The notes beneath the pieces were generated by a model. It was given only the letters and a program-made list of their open reading frames with translations, did no database searches and had not been told where the DNA came from. From the NCBI GenBank assembly GCA_946479285.1, contig CAMLFH010000004.1:124001-188000 (forward strand): a stretch of DNA of 64,000 nucleotides, in the 5' to 3' direction. Position 1 is the first letter of the stretch; each line of letters opens with the position of its first letter. Source of the DNA: an uncultured Flavobacteriales bacterium (GTDB lineage Bacteria; Bacteroidota; Bacteroidia; Flavobacteriales; Crocinitomicaceae). The position numbers were made by a program, and so were the translations under genes. Shown piece by piece: positions 1-7,413 of the stretch.

Positions 1-778
1 TTAGATCTACGGCAATCGGGATCTTTCGATTTCTTCCAAGAATAGACAGATGACTGAGCGGTGTTTGAAATTCATCCAGGATGATTGCTGCCACATTAGG
101 AATGGATTTCGGAGTTCCATGCGTGACTACAATTTCTTCCGGCAAAAACGGTCGGGAATCGGGAACTGAATCCAGGTTATCTTCAAAGCGCAAACGTCCG
201 TTACACATTCCTTTGGAAATAGACTGATAGGTTTTGTTTTCGTACAATTCGGAAGGCTTCATGATCGGAATTTGTCCTTTCAGAGAATCTTCCAATGCCA
301 GCAAGCGTTCTGTGTTCAAAAGCAATTTTAGTTTTTCTCCGAACCAGACCTTCTTCTTAACATGATCGTAAAAAGCTATAATCAATTCCTTTGGCATTTG
401 ATCAAAAACCGAAAAATCTATAAAATACTGATTGGTCCTGGTATTCACGTTCACATTTCCAAGCAGGTAATCGCGGTTTGGATTTATGCTGTAATTGAGT
501 TTATTGAATTCATCCAGTTGATTTCTATCTCCTAAATATTCCGAACAAAAGCCATAATGGAACCGATATCTTTCGGAATTGATAAAGTACAATTTATTTT
601 CCTCCAGATCATAGACTATTTTCACCGATTCAACAGGACCAAGGTTGGTATTTAGAGGCGATCCGGCGAGTTCTTTGAAGTCGCTGTATTTTTTAATCTC
701 TTTAGCCGCAACCTGGGACTCAGCCTTAAAGAAAAGAAGCAGAAATAAGAAGAAAAGTATATGTTGGTTCTTTTTCAT
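1..778 (-). CDS. exported PEP-utilising swivel-domain protein, partial
   Basis: The gene reads off the left edge; 259 codons are visible from the ATG at 778. The first ~22 residues are a signal peptide (Lys-Lys, then a Phe/Leu run ending near AESQ). The next ~180 residues have no domain I can name. The last ~45 visible residues resemble the phosphohistidine swivel domain of PEP synthase and pyruvate phosphate dikinase: TPLSHLSILGRNRKIP contains the His that relays phosphate in those enzymes. A PEP/pyruvate-binding ATP-grasp domain would be expected beyond the edge. The start overlaps the stop of the upstream gene (TGATG), suggesting translational coupling. An exported swivel domain is odd because PEP and ATP are cytoplasmic, so a non-catalytic role is possible. 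Confidence 0.7.
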   Translation of the reverse strand, partial: MKKNQHILFFLFLLLFFKAESQVAAKEIKKYSDFKELAGSPLNTNLGPVESVKIVYDLEENKLYFINSERYRFHYGFCSEYLGDRNQLDEFNKLNYSINPNRDYLLGNVNVNTRTNQYFIDFSVFDQMPKELIIAFYDHVKKKVWFGEKLKLLLNTERLLALEDSLKGQIPIMKPSELYENKTYQSISKGMCNGRLRFEDNLDSVPDSRPFLPEEIVVTHGTPKSIPNVAAIILDEFQTPLSHLSILGRNRKIPIAVDL

Positions 779-1113
779 CAGTGCTTTCTCCTTTTTAAAG
801 CAAACTTTCTTCTGAAAAGGAAGTAAGTTCCTAAAACGCTGATCAATGGAATTCCCACGCAAAGCAAATCGATCAGCATTCTATTCTCCATATATGGCCA
901 TTTACTGACTATCACTTGAGGAATTAAAACAGAAACAATCACGACTAGTGCTAAAAGTCCCTTCCCACTCGATTTCCATTTGATACAAAGAATAAAAATG
1001 ATCAATGCTACAACCGTAATTAGATCATAGAATAAAGAAACCAACACTTCTTGGCCATGAGCAAAGGCAGAAAGAGGCAGTAAGATTAAAACAGTTAAAA
1101 GCAGATTTTTCAT
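778..1113 (-). CDS. small membrane protein, unknown
   Basis: 111 residues with a signal peptide or first membrane helix (to about residue 19, ending AFAHG) and about three further hydrophobic segments, ending in a basic tail (FRRKFALKRRKH). I recognise no family. The stop TGA shares a base with the start of the downstream PEP-swivel gene, so the two are very likely co-transcribed and may act together at the envelope. No Shine-Dalgarno site is evident, as is usual in Bacteroidota. Confidence 0.6.
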   Translation of the reverse strand: MKNLLLTVLILLPLSAFAHGQEVLVSLFYDLITVVALIIFILCIKWKSSGKGLLALVVIVSVLIPQVIVSKWPYMENRMLIDLLCVGIPLISVLGTYFLFRRKFALKRRKH

Positions 1114-1279
1114 AACTCTTCTTTCAACGAACCAATTTTTTACGCATAAGTAACTCTTTTGAAATGAGTGTGTTATTGTAGACTTCGTGTTTCAAAAAGC
1201 CCTAATCCGAGTTGGTATACTAAATACTTCATAGGATGATTAACGCTTTTCTAAGTTAATTATTTCAGGATAAAATTAG

Positions 1280-1858
1280 TTAAAACTGATTCGGTTTCTT
1301 TTGCTTAGCAGCGGCCTCTGCAATTTCAGCAATTCTTTTTTCACGGGTTTCCGGTCGTTTGGCAGAAACCAGCCAATACAGCATTATTTTCTTTATTGAT
1401 TTACTCAATCCTAAAAAGAAATCCATTGCTTCCGGGTATTTGGCCAATGCTTTTTCCAGGTCATCCGGTATAATCAATGCATCGACAGTATCCAAAATAG
1501 TCCACGAGCCGTTCTGTTTTGCCAGTTCAATACTTTCCAAACCCGCTTTGGTCATCAACCCGCCTGCGATCAAACGATCTACTTTATCTTTATTGATCTT
1601 CGACCAGGTACTTTTTGCTTTTCGCTTACTGAAAAACTGGTGGGACTTCTCTGAGTCGATGGAAATCTTCTTACTGTCGATCCAGCCAAAACAAAGCGCT
1701 TCATCCACCGATTCACTCCAGGTGATAGTGGGTTTTCCGGAGGCTTTTTTATAGAACACCACCCATACATTTTGTTCCTTCTCGTGATTCTCCTTTAGCC
1801 ACTCGCGCCATTCCTGCTTGGTTTTCGGATAAAAAACGGTTGTTTCATTCATACACAT
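1280..1858 (-). CDS. YdeI/OmpD-associated family protein
   Basis: 192 residues of the YdeI/OmpD-associated family (bacteriocin-protection fold). Family features visible are an N-terminal KQEWREWLKENHEKE-like helix, VWVVFYKKASGKPTITW, EALCFGWIDSKK, and a Lys-rich C-terminus with PETREKRIAEIAE. The biochemical function is not established; YdeI relatives are linked to envelope stress and peptide resistance. Two in-frame ATGs lie at 1858 and 1852, and the second (MNETTVF) is equally plausible. A second YdeI-type protein lies at 5426-6040. Confidence 0.85.
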   Translation of the reverse strand: MCMNETTVFYPKTKQEWREWLKENHEKEQNVWVVFYKKASGKPTITWSESVDEALCFGWIDSKKISIDSEKSHQFFSKRKAKSTWSKINKDKVDRLIAGGLMTKAGLESIELAKQNGSWTILDTVDALIIPDDLEKALAKYPEAMDFFLGLSKSIKKIMLYWLVSAKRPETREKRIAEIAEAAAKQKKPNQF

Positions 1859-1868
1859 CTATTTTTTG

Positions 1869-1909
1869 TATGTGTGCTATGCACTAATTTTTACCACATA
1901 GCACACATA
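1869..1909 (-). terminator. hairpin between two minus-strand genes
   Basis: A 13-bp perfect inverted repeat (TATGTGTGCTATG at 1869-1881, its complement at 1897-1909) with a 15-base loop. It lies after the stop of the DUF1761 gene and just before the YdeI start. No strong T-run follows, so it may be a terminator, an attenuator or a dispersed palindrome. Confidence 0.45.
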
Positions 1910-1928
1910 GATCACATAGCTATTTCCG

Positions 1929-2345
1929 CTATCCCATGGCTACCAAAATACTACAAACTATTAGTATTCCGGTCAAATGGAACATTCCGCTGATAATTCC
2001 ATATGGAATAGGTTTGGGCATATTGGGATTGATGGCAATGTTGACGGTATTGGAGAATAAATAACCAATTCCAATGATGAAACCAAATTCGATTCCCTTT
2101 GAGATAGAGTGAATTCCCAAAGCCTGGATCAATAAAGCGGTGGTGATGGTAATGAGCAGGGAACAAACCATTGGACCAATGAAAAAGATTGGAGTGGAAT
2201 TCTGCAAATCCTGGTTTTCCTTATCCAAGGACCTGGCATATTGCTTTTTGAAAAGCAGGGTAAACCAAAGAGCTCCCAAAGCTGAATAAGCTGCAAATGC
2301 CGCAAGTACACTAAGCCAGTTAACGGCTGAAATAAACTGAATCAT
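1929..2345 (-). CDS. DUF1761 domain membrane protein
   Basis: 138 residues, four hydrophobic segments, matching the DUF1761 family in length and layout. The first helix contains ALGALWFTLLF, the polar loop contains LFKKQYARSLDKE, and later come GIGYLFSNT and a C-terminal MFHLTGILIV segment. It is an inner membrane protein of unknown function. It appears to be transcribed alone, followed by the hairpin at 1869-1909. Confidence 0.8.
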   Translation of the reverse strand: MIQFISAVNWLSVLAAFAAYSALGALWFTLLFKKQYARSLDKENQDLQNSTPIFFIGPMVCSLLITITTALLIQALGIHSISKGIEFGFIIGIGYLFSNTVNIAINPNMPKPIPYGIISGMFHLTGILIVCSILVAMG

Positions 2346-2449
2346 AAAATTGAATTTTTAATGTTTCAGCAAAGTTAAAGGGGCTGGTGACAACGGTATG
2401 TCAGGGGTGTTCGAAGCAGGTTTCAACCTTTTCGGATTAAATGATTCAC

Positions 2450-2479
2450 AGTAGTGATCAGTCGCGACTGATCACTACT
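2450..2479. repeat. 30-bp perfect palindrome
   Basis: AGTAGTGATCAGTCG followed directly by its exact complement, no loop. It overlaps the TAG stop of the regulator at 2478. A related element, GGTCAGTCGTAACTGACC, lies at 57889-57906, so this is probably a dispersed palindromic family (RTCAGTCGYRACTGAYC) that may also act as a 3' hairpin. Confidence 0.7.
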
Positions 2480-3470
2480 AGTTAACGATGAACTTATAGC
2501 CGATTCCGCGAATATTGACGATTTTTACGCGTTCGTCTGATTCCAGCTTCTTACGTAGTTTGGAGACAAAAACATCCAATGTTCTCCCAATATAATCTCC
2601 TTCATCGCCCCAAACAACTTTCAGGATTTGTTCCCGCTCGATGGTTTTGTTTACGTGTGAATAAAGCAGGGAAAGCAAATCGGATTCTTTACTGGATAAT
2701 TCTGTTTTTTCATTCCCCCAAATAAGCACCATGTTCTTTTGATCAAAGCGGGTATTTCCCAGCAAAACTATTTCCGGGTTATCCGACTGGAACGAAGCAT
2801 TTGTTGCTTGTTTTTTCTTTCTGAAGTAGACCACCAATCCAAGCAGCGCAAAAACGGAACCTATCTGAAGCGCTATCATGGAATAACCTGCCTTGGTCTT
2901 GACAGGCGCTGCTTCGTGTTTATTTTCGGTGGATGTATTTGTTGTGGTAGTAGTAGAAACAGTTGGATGGCTGTCCATCAAAGTTGGCTGGATCGGAGCA
3001 GCGTGGTATAAAGTTCCCACATTCAGGTTGACTTTTGATAAAATGGTGAAGAAAATCATATAACAGGCTTTCGATTGAAATCTTGGAGCGCAGGGCAATA
3101 ATTCCGGGTTGATCGAATCTCCTGCTTCATAGCTGTAAACGATTTCTCTGCTCTCACATTTCTTTACTTCAACGATGTAGGTACTTGCTAGTTTCATCTG
3201 TTTGACAACCCGGTCAATTGTAGCCACCAAATCGCCGGGATTAAACGCAAAAGCGGAAGCGAATTGAATCTTATAGCTCTCCCCTTCTTTTTCAATGGGA
3301 AAAACGCGTGAAGTACTGTCGCCGGAATCCAACAAGATTTGATGACCGATCATCCGTAAAGCAACAAGCGTATGCTTTTCTTCATTTGCTGACTGGCTAT
3401 AAGTGATTGTTCCGCCCAGGAGCAGATTTAGCAGAACGATTAGAAGACATTTGAATTTTCCGGACATCAT
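2478..3470 (-). CDS. ToxR-like membrane-bound winged-helix regulator
   Basis: 330 residues. An N-terminal signal sequence or anchor (to about 25) is followed by an extracytoplasmic region (~30-195) with three Cys, a single membrane helix near 197-217 (ALQIGSVFALLGLVVYF), a basic stop-transfer KKKQ, and a C-terminal OmpR/PhoB-type winged helix (~232-330) with ELSSKESDLLSLLYSHVN, VWGDEGDYIGRTLDVFVSKL and the terminal wing IRGIGYKF. A one-component regulator that reads a periplasmic signal directly, as ToxR and CadC do, is the natural reading. No receiver domain or partner kinase is adjacent. Target genes are unknown. Confidence 0.85.
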   Translation of the reverse strand: MMSGKFKCLLIVLLNLLLGGTITYSQSANEEKHTLVALRMIGHQILLDSGDSTSRVFPIEKEGESYKIQFASAFAFNPGDLVATIDRVVKQMKLASTYIVEVKKCESREIVYSYEAGDSINPELLPCAPRFQSKACYMIFFTILSKVNLNVGTLYHAAPIQPTLMDSHPTVSTTTTTNTSTENKHEAAPVKTKAGYSMIALQIGSVFALLGLVVYFRKKKQATNASFQSDNPEIVLLGNTRFDQKNMVLIWGNEKTELSSKESDLLSLLYSHVNKTIEREQILKVVWGDEGDYIGRTLDVFVSKLRKKLESDERVKIVNIRGIGYKFIVN

Positions 3471-3557
3471 GGTACAAATCTAGGGGAATGCTCGCTTTAC
3501 AGGAGCTATCCGGAGTCTAATTTACATTAATTTACAATTCAAATGAGCGCAATCATA

Positions 3558-4142
3558 TTAACTATTTTCAAAGTATCGCTCAATTTTATCCAGCCAATTC
3601 TTACGTTTTACAGCTGAAACCATTTTCACCTTGTTTAAGCTGATCCACTTACGGTTCCTGTAACCGATTTTCCAAAACGTACCAGTAAGGAGTGCTTTTT
3701 TGACAGCATTTCCAAAAATGAAGCGATACAAAACTGCCGGTGTATTCATGGTAGTAATGACTGTAACTCTTTTAACTTTCTTAAAAAGAGGAGCCATACC
3801 ATAAGTGCCTTTGTGTTCATAGGCTATACCCGGGAAAATCACTTTATCAATAAAACCTTTCATCATAGCCGGCATGAGTTCCCACCAAATGGGAAAAATA
3901 AACACCAAATGATCCGCCTGATCCAGGCGTGCTTTGTATTCCATTACTTTCGGGTCGACGGGTTTTCTCTCTACGAATGCTTTCAAATCAGCAGCCGTCA
4001 TCACCGGATTGAAACCTTCCCGGTCCAAATGGATAACATCTATTTCGTGATTTGATTTTTGGAGCCCGGTTTTTACGGAATCCAGAATGGCATTGCAATA
4101 ACTTCCTTCATAAGGATGGTTGAAAATGATGACTACTTTCAT
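3558..4142 (-). CDS. NAD(P)H-dependent flavodoxin-fold oxidoreductase
   Basis: Flavodoxin_2/NQO1-type quinone reductase. MKVVIIFNHPYEGSYCNAIL is the N-terminal strand and FMN-phosphate loop, and FIFPIWWELMPAMMKGFIDKV is the conserved FPxWW flavin contact. I chose the ATG at 4142, because family members begin with this strand; the frame extends 18 codons further but that part looks non-coding. It lies downstream of the Crp/Fnr gene and is probably co-transcribed or controlled by it. Expected activity: two-electron reduction of quinones or related electrophiles with an FMN/FAD cofactor. Confidence 0.85.
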   Translation of the reverse strand: MKVVIIFNHPYEGSYCNAILDSVKTGLQKSNHEIDVIHLDREGFNPVMTAADLKAFVERKPVDPKVMEYKARLDQADHLVFIFPIWWELMPAMMKGFIDKVIFPGIAYEHKGTYGMAPLFKKVKRVTVITTMNTPAVLYRFIFGNAVKKALLTGTFWKIGYRNRKWISLNKVKMVSAVKRKNWLDKIERYFENS

Positions 4143-4166
4143 CTTGTACAGTTTAAAATTTACAAG
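4143..4166. promoter_or_regulatory. inverted repeat before oxidoreductase start
   Basis: CTTGTA and TACAAG separated by 12 A/T-rich bases, directly abutting the ATG at 4142. It could be an operator for the neighbouring Crp/Fnr-type regulator or a translation-blocking hairpin; the sequence alone does not decide. Confidence 0.3.
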
Positions 4167-4221
4167 ACAAAGTTCAGCAGCCGGAAAGCGATGCACGATA
4201 ACAATTGTTAACTAAGAAGTT

Positions 4222-4764
4222 CTATTTTCGATTACGGATCCGACTGAGCGAAACGGAGGTAATTCCCAGGTAGGATGCAATGTAATGCTGCGGAACCCGC
4301 TGCAGGATCTCGGGATTGTTCTCCAGGAGTTCGCGGTATCTTTTTTCCGGATTGTCTTTGATTCGGGACAGGAATAGTTTCTGGTAAAAGATGAGCCTCT
4401 GAAAAGTTTGTTCTTCTACCTGCTGACGAATGCCCGGTGAACTTTCTAAAATTGTTTGGAAATCGCTTTTCGAAACAGTTCTTAAAATACATGGTTCGAT
4501 GGCTTCAATAGTAAATAAACTGGGTTGGTTTGTTCTAAAGCTTTCAATGGAAGAAACTCCCTGCCCTTCAAAGAAGAATTGAAAAGTAATGTCCTTCCCG
4601 TCGTTGTTGAAACAAACTCTGAGACAACCCTTTTCAATGTAAAAGAATTTCCTGGAGATTTCTCCTTCTCTCAGGAGCACTGTTTTAGCAGGAACTTCTT
4701 CCTGCCTGAACAAATGTTCAAATTGCTCCCACTCTCTGCCCTCAGTCCTGAAACCTTCTTTCAT
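4222..4764 (-). CDS. Crp/Fnr family transcriptional regulator
   Basis: About 180 residues: a cyclic-nucleotide-binding type beta-roll (VLLREGEISRKFFYIEKGCLRV), a long dimer helix and a short C-terminal HTH (IASYLGITSVSLSRIRNRK), typical of the Bacteroidota CRP-like group. No Fe-S Cys cluster is seen. The start at 4764 is favoured because its ATG overlaps the upstream stop as ATGA (4761-4764); a longer frame would run into that gene. The partner genes (DUF4256 upstream, quinone reductase downstream) suggest a small stress-responsive operon. The effector is unknown. Confidence 0.85.
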   Translation of the reverse strand: MKEGFRTEGREWEQFEHLFRQEEVPAKTVLLREGEISRKFFYIEKGCLRVCFNNDGKDITFQFFFEGQGVSSIESFRTNQPSLFTIEAIEPCILRTVSKSDFQTILESSPGIRQQVEEQTFQRLIFYQKLFLSRIKDNPEKRYRELLENNPEILQRVPQHYIASYLGITSVSLSRIRNRK

Positions 4765-5321
4765 ACTCTCAGGCTTCCTCTGAACCCACGTGCTGCGTAA
4801 TAAGATTCCGCACCGTTGCAATAAGTGAAAATAGTTCCAAATCGATTATCGCAAAAAATAGCACCTCCCAATTTCCGGATTGATTCGGGGGTTTGAACCC
4901 AGCTGGAGGTTTTCAGATCGAATTTCCCCAGGGTTTGTAATTCGCGGTATTGCTCTTCAGTCAGCAATTCAATTCCCATTTCGTCAGCCAGATCGAGTAC
5001 GTTGTTTGCCGGCTTGTGTTCTTTTCGAGCATTGAGTGCTGCGCGATCGTAGCACAAACTTCTTCTTCCTTTCGGACTTTCTGCCGAGCAATCGAAGAAA
5101 ATATATTCGTCGGATTTTCTATCATAAGCTACCACATCAGGTTCACCTTCTGTTGCTTCCATTTCGTCCAGAGACCAAAGTTTTTTGGGATTTGCTTCCA
5201 GTTTGGCCTGGATTTTCGACCAATCCATCCCTTCATGGCGGTTCATATTCTTTTCAAAACGCGTTTCCAGGACTTTCAAAAGTTCTTTTGTTTCTTCCGC
5301 GGATAAAGTTTTATTTGCCAT
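4761..5321 (-). CDS. DUF4256 domain-containing protein
   Basis: 186 residues that fit DUF4256 over the whole length: the N-terminal ETKELLKVLETRFEKNMNRH, WSLDEMEATEGEPDVVAYD, CSAESPKGRRSLCYDRAALN and the C-terminal FGTIFTYCNGAESYYAARGF. Soluble, no signal peptide; function unknown. It overlaps the Crp/Fnr start by four bases, so the pair is translationally coupled. Confidence 0.88.
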   Translation of the reverse strand: MANKTLSAEETKELLKVLETRFEKNMNRHEGMDWSKIQAKLEANPKKLWSLDEMEATEGEPDVVAYDRKSDEYIFFDCSAESPKGRRSLCYDRAALNARKEHKPANNVLDLADEMGIELLTEEQYRELQTLGKFDLKTSSWVQTPESIRKLGGAIFCDNRFGTIFTYCNGAESYYAARGFRGSLRV

Positions 5322-5406
5322 TCTTCGTTGTTTTATGTTCTTCTATTCCTTCACTAGCTTCGCTATCCGTAATGCATCCCTTTTTGTGAAAGCTGCATTA
5401 AGTCTT

Positions 5407-5420
5407 TCCGCCGCGGCGGA
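5407..5420. repeat. GC-rich palindrome TCCGCCGCGGCGGA
   Basis: A perfect 14-bp palindrome six bases beyond the stop of the YdeI-type gene (5426). It is far more GC-rich than its surroundings. It could form a short 3' hairpin or be a member of the dispersed palindromes seen elsewhere in the window. Confidence 0.4.
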
Positions 5421-5425
5421 CTTCG

Positions 5426-6040
5426 CTACTTCTTATGCTTTTTATTGATCAGGTATTCATTGACATCATTCAATCCTTTTCCTTCCATAATAAGAGGAAC
5501 ACATTTTTCAATGCGTGATTCGCGGGTTGCTGCTTGTTTGGGTTGCGAAAAGTGCAGGATGTATGCTCTTTGCCGGCCTGGGGTGAGCTCACCGAATGCT
5601 TTTTCCAAAGCAGGATCTTTTTTGAATTTAGCAGTCAACTCTTCCGGAACGGCAAATTCTTTCGTTTTTTTCAATTCCACTTTTTCACCGGATTCCTCTA
5701 CTTCTACTGCCTGGAAAATATACTTTTTCAAATCAGAAGCAAGCGCTTTGATTTCCTTCACATTGGTGAAACGAACTTGTCGGGCAGACTGTACGTTTTC
5801 TGTCTGCTGAATGAGGATTTTTTTCGGATCTTTCATCAATGCTCCTTTGAAAAACAGGAACGCACAGTATTCTTTGAATACATGAATCAAAACGATGTTC
5901 TTCTTCTCATAAGTATAACACGGACAGCCCCATTTCAAGTCTTCGGTGAGATGACAATCCAGGACAATTTTCCGCATTTCCGCCACTTCACTTCTCCACT
6001 TTTCTTCTTTCTCAAAAAACCAATCAACTTTTGGATTCAT
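5426..6040 (-). CDS. DUF1801 plus YdeI-type protein
   Basis: 204 residues. The N-terminal half is DUF1801-like (KWGCPCYTYEKKNIVLIHVFKEYCAFLFFKGA), the C-terminal half YdeI/OmpD-associated (FAVPEELTAKFKKD, TPGRQRAYILHFSQPKQAATRESRIEKC). This two-part protein is a recurrent Bacteroidota combination. It is the last gene of the ArsR operon and overlaps the DoxX gene by 17 bases. The molecular role is unknown. Confidence in the family is high, in function low. Confidence 0.85.
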   Translation of the reverse strand: MNPKVDWFFEKEEKWRSEVAEMRKIVLDCHLTEDLKWGCPCYTYEKKNIVLIHVFKEYCAFLFFKGALMKDPKKILIQQTENVQSARQVRFTNVKEIKALASDLKKYIFQAVEVEESGEKVELKKTKEFAVPEELTAKFKKDPALEKAFGELTPGRQRAYILHFSQPKQAATRESRIEKCVPLIMEGKGLNDVNEYLINKKHKK

Positions 6041-6434
6041 GCTTCTCTTGATATTGATTTGACGCCACTACTTTTCTACCAGCCGGTCTGAAATACCAAG
6101 ATACAACAGTTAGTACCAAAAGCAAGAGTGACGGGAAAATTTCAACTGCCGGACTCCCGGAAGCAATGTGAGAATATGCTGCTCCCGACATTGCGAAGAA
6201 AAAACCGGCGTATGCCCATTCTTTGACAATTGGAAGTTTCGGTACCAAAACCACTATAACTCCTAAAATTTTCCAAACTCCCAGTAAAGTAAGCAGGTAA
6301 ACCGGGTATTGCAAAGCTGCCATGCGCTCTACATCCTGATCCATTTTCAGTAATTGAACGATTCCCGTTGAAACCATTCCGAGTGAAAGCCAGATGGTGG
6401 CGATCCAATAGGTTATTTTTTTTGCTTTGTTCAT
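6024..6434 (-). CDS. DoxX-like membrane protein
   Basis: 136 residues with four membrane helices of the DoxX-like family: ATIWLSLGMVSTGIVQLL, YPVYLLTLLGVWKILGVIVV, AYAGFFFAMSGAAYSHIASG, FPSLLLLVLTVVSWYFRP. DoxX relatives are implicated in thiosulfate:quinone chemistry and thiol stress, but this branch is not characterised. Its ATG overlaps the upstream SRPBCC stop (ATGA at 6431-6434). Its position in an ArsR-led operon suggests expression on the same signal. Confidence 0.85.
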   Translation of the reverse strand: MNKAKKITYWIATIWLSLGMVSTGIVQLLKMDQDVERMAALQYPVYLLTLLGVWKILGVIVVLVPKLPIVKEWAYAGFFFAMSGAAYSHIASGSPAVEIFPSLLLLVLTVVSWYFRPAGRKVVASNQYQEKHESKS

Positions 6435-6898
6435 AATGATCTGTTTTCTAAAAGTTGCTGAATCCTGTTATGTGCCATATTGATTCCCTGGGCGAATGGA
6501 AGCTGTAGGATCTGATCCCGAATTTCTGCGGATCTGTAAATGACATGCATAGTCAATTTGCTTTTATTTTCTGACAAACTCTCAAATTCCAAAAACTCCA
6601 TCTGAGCTCCAAAAGGCGCATTTTCCATTTCGAAAGTTCGAATGATCCTGCTGTTTGGAATAAAGTCGTGGATTACTCCGCCAAATCCGTGTTTATTTCC
6701 TGTGGGATCCGTAGTTTCGAATTGGTAGCTTCCGTGCTTTTTATTTTCGAGTTTCAGCACTTTTGTTCCCATCCATTGTTCTACAATTTCCGCTTCTTCG
6801 TATGCTTTGAAGAGTAATTCCAATCGCAGATCAAATTCTCTTGTGATAATAATTTCCTGTTTGCCGTCTTCGGCGTGAATGTGTGTTTTTCTTTCCAT
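6431..6898 (-). CDS. SRPBCC (AHSA1-type) domain protein
   Basis: 155 residues. A START/Bet v1-like fold of the AHSA1 group: IIITREFDLRLELLFKAYEE, VEQWMG, GGVIHDFIPNSRIIRTFEME and the C-terminal helix GINMAHNRIQQLLE. The ATG at 6898 is chosen; a longer frame to 7096 runs through the ArsR gene and is a shadow. Such proteins commonly follow ArsR regulators in Bacteroidota and probably bind a hydrophobic ligand. Confidence 0.85.
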   Translation of the reverse strand: MERKTHIHAEDGKQEIIITREFDLRLELLFKAYEEAEIVEQWMGTKVLKLENKKHGSYQFETTDPTGNKHGFGGVIHDFIPNSRIIRTFEMENAPFGAQMEFLEFESLSENKSKLTMHVIYRSAEIRDQILQLPFAQGINMAHNRIQQLLENRSL

Positions 6899-6933
6899 GT
6901 CTTTTATTTTTCTTCCGTGTACCTCCGTGGCAA

Positions 6934-7254
6934 TTATTTGCTTTCGTATTTTTTCATAATCTCTTCCAGCTTGTTGAAGCGATCGTCCCATAGTTGGCGG
7001 AATGGCTCGATGAAGTCTGCTACCTGTTTCATATTCTTCGCATTGATTTGATAATAAACTTCCCGACCATTTTGTGTTTGCTGCAGCAATTCGCATTCGG
7101 TAAGGATCTGTAGATGTTTGGAAACTGTTGGTCTTGCGGTATCGAAATTGGAGGCAATGGCCCCGGCCGTCATCGCTTGTGAAGCCACTAACAGTAAAAT
7201 TGCTCTTCTGGTTGGGTCCGCTATTGCCTGGAATACGTCTCTTCTTAAATTCAT
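6934..7254 (-). CDS. ArsR/SmtB-type autorepressor
   Basis: 106 residues, a compact winged helix: [16 protein letters not shown], the recognition helix region [18 protein letters not shown], and the beta wing [23 protein letters not shown]. No CxC metal site is visible, so it is closer to the SdpR-like, metal-independent ArsR proteins that pair with SRPBCC genes. It leads the operon ArsR/SRPBCC/DoxX/DUF1801 and probably represses it through the repeats at 7257-7300. Confidence 0.88.
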   Translation of the reverse strand: MNLRRDVFQAIADPTRRAILLLVASQAMTAGAIASNFDTARPTVSKHLQILTECELLQQTQNGREVYYQINAKNMKQVADFIEPFRQLWDDRFNKLEEIMKKYESK

Positions 7255-7256
7255 TA

Positions 7257-7300
7257 TGTAGCTATTTGACTACAAATGTATATGAAGTTATTTGACTACA
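7257..7300 (-). promoter_or_regulatory. candidate ArsR operator: direct and inverted repeats
   Basis: TATTTGACTACA occurs at 7263-7274 and again at 7289-7300, 26 bases apart. The first copy is also inside an inverted repeat TGTAG/CTACA (7257-7274). The site lies 3-46 bases upstream of the ArsR start, the usual place for autoregulation. Confidence 0.55.
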
Positions 7301-7312
7301 CAAATTTTTAGA

Positions 7313-7348
7313 CAAAAAAAAAGCGGGTAAGTACTACTTTACCCGCTT
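7313..7348 (-). terminator. rho-independent terminator of T9SS gene
   Basis: AAGCGGGTAA (7321-7330) pairs with TTACCCGCTT (7339-7348), loop of 8. The A-run before it on the plus strand becomes a T-run after the hairpin on the minus strand. It ends the transcript of the gene at 7414-8742. Confidence 0.85.
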
Positions 7349-7413
7349 GAAACGAAGATCAATCCGAACTAAAACTACTGTTTTCTGACCTCCGTTTCTA
7401 CCACAGAACAACC

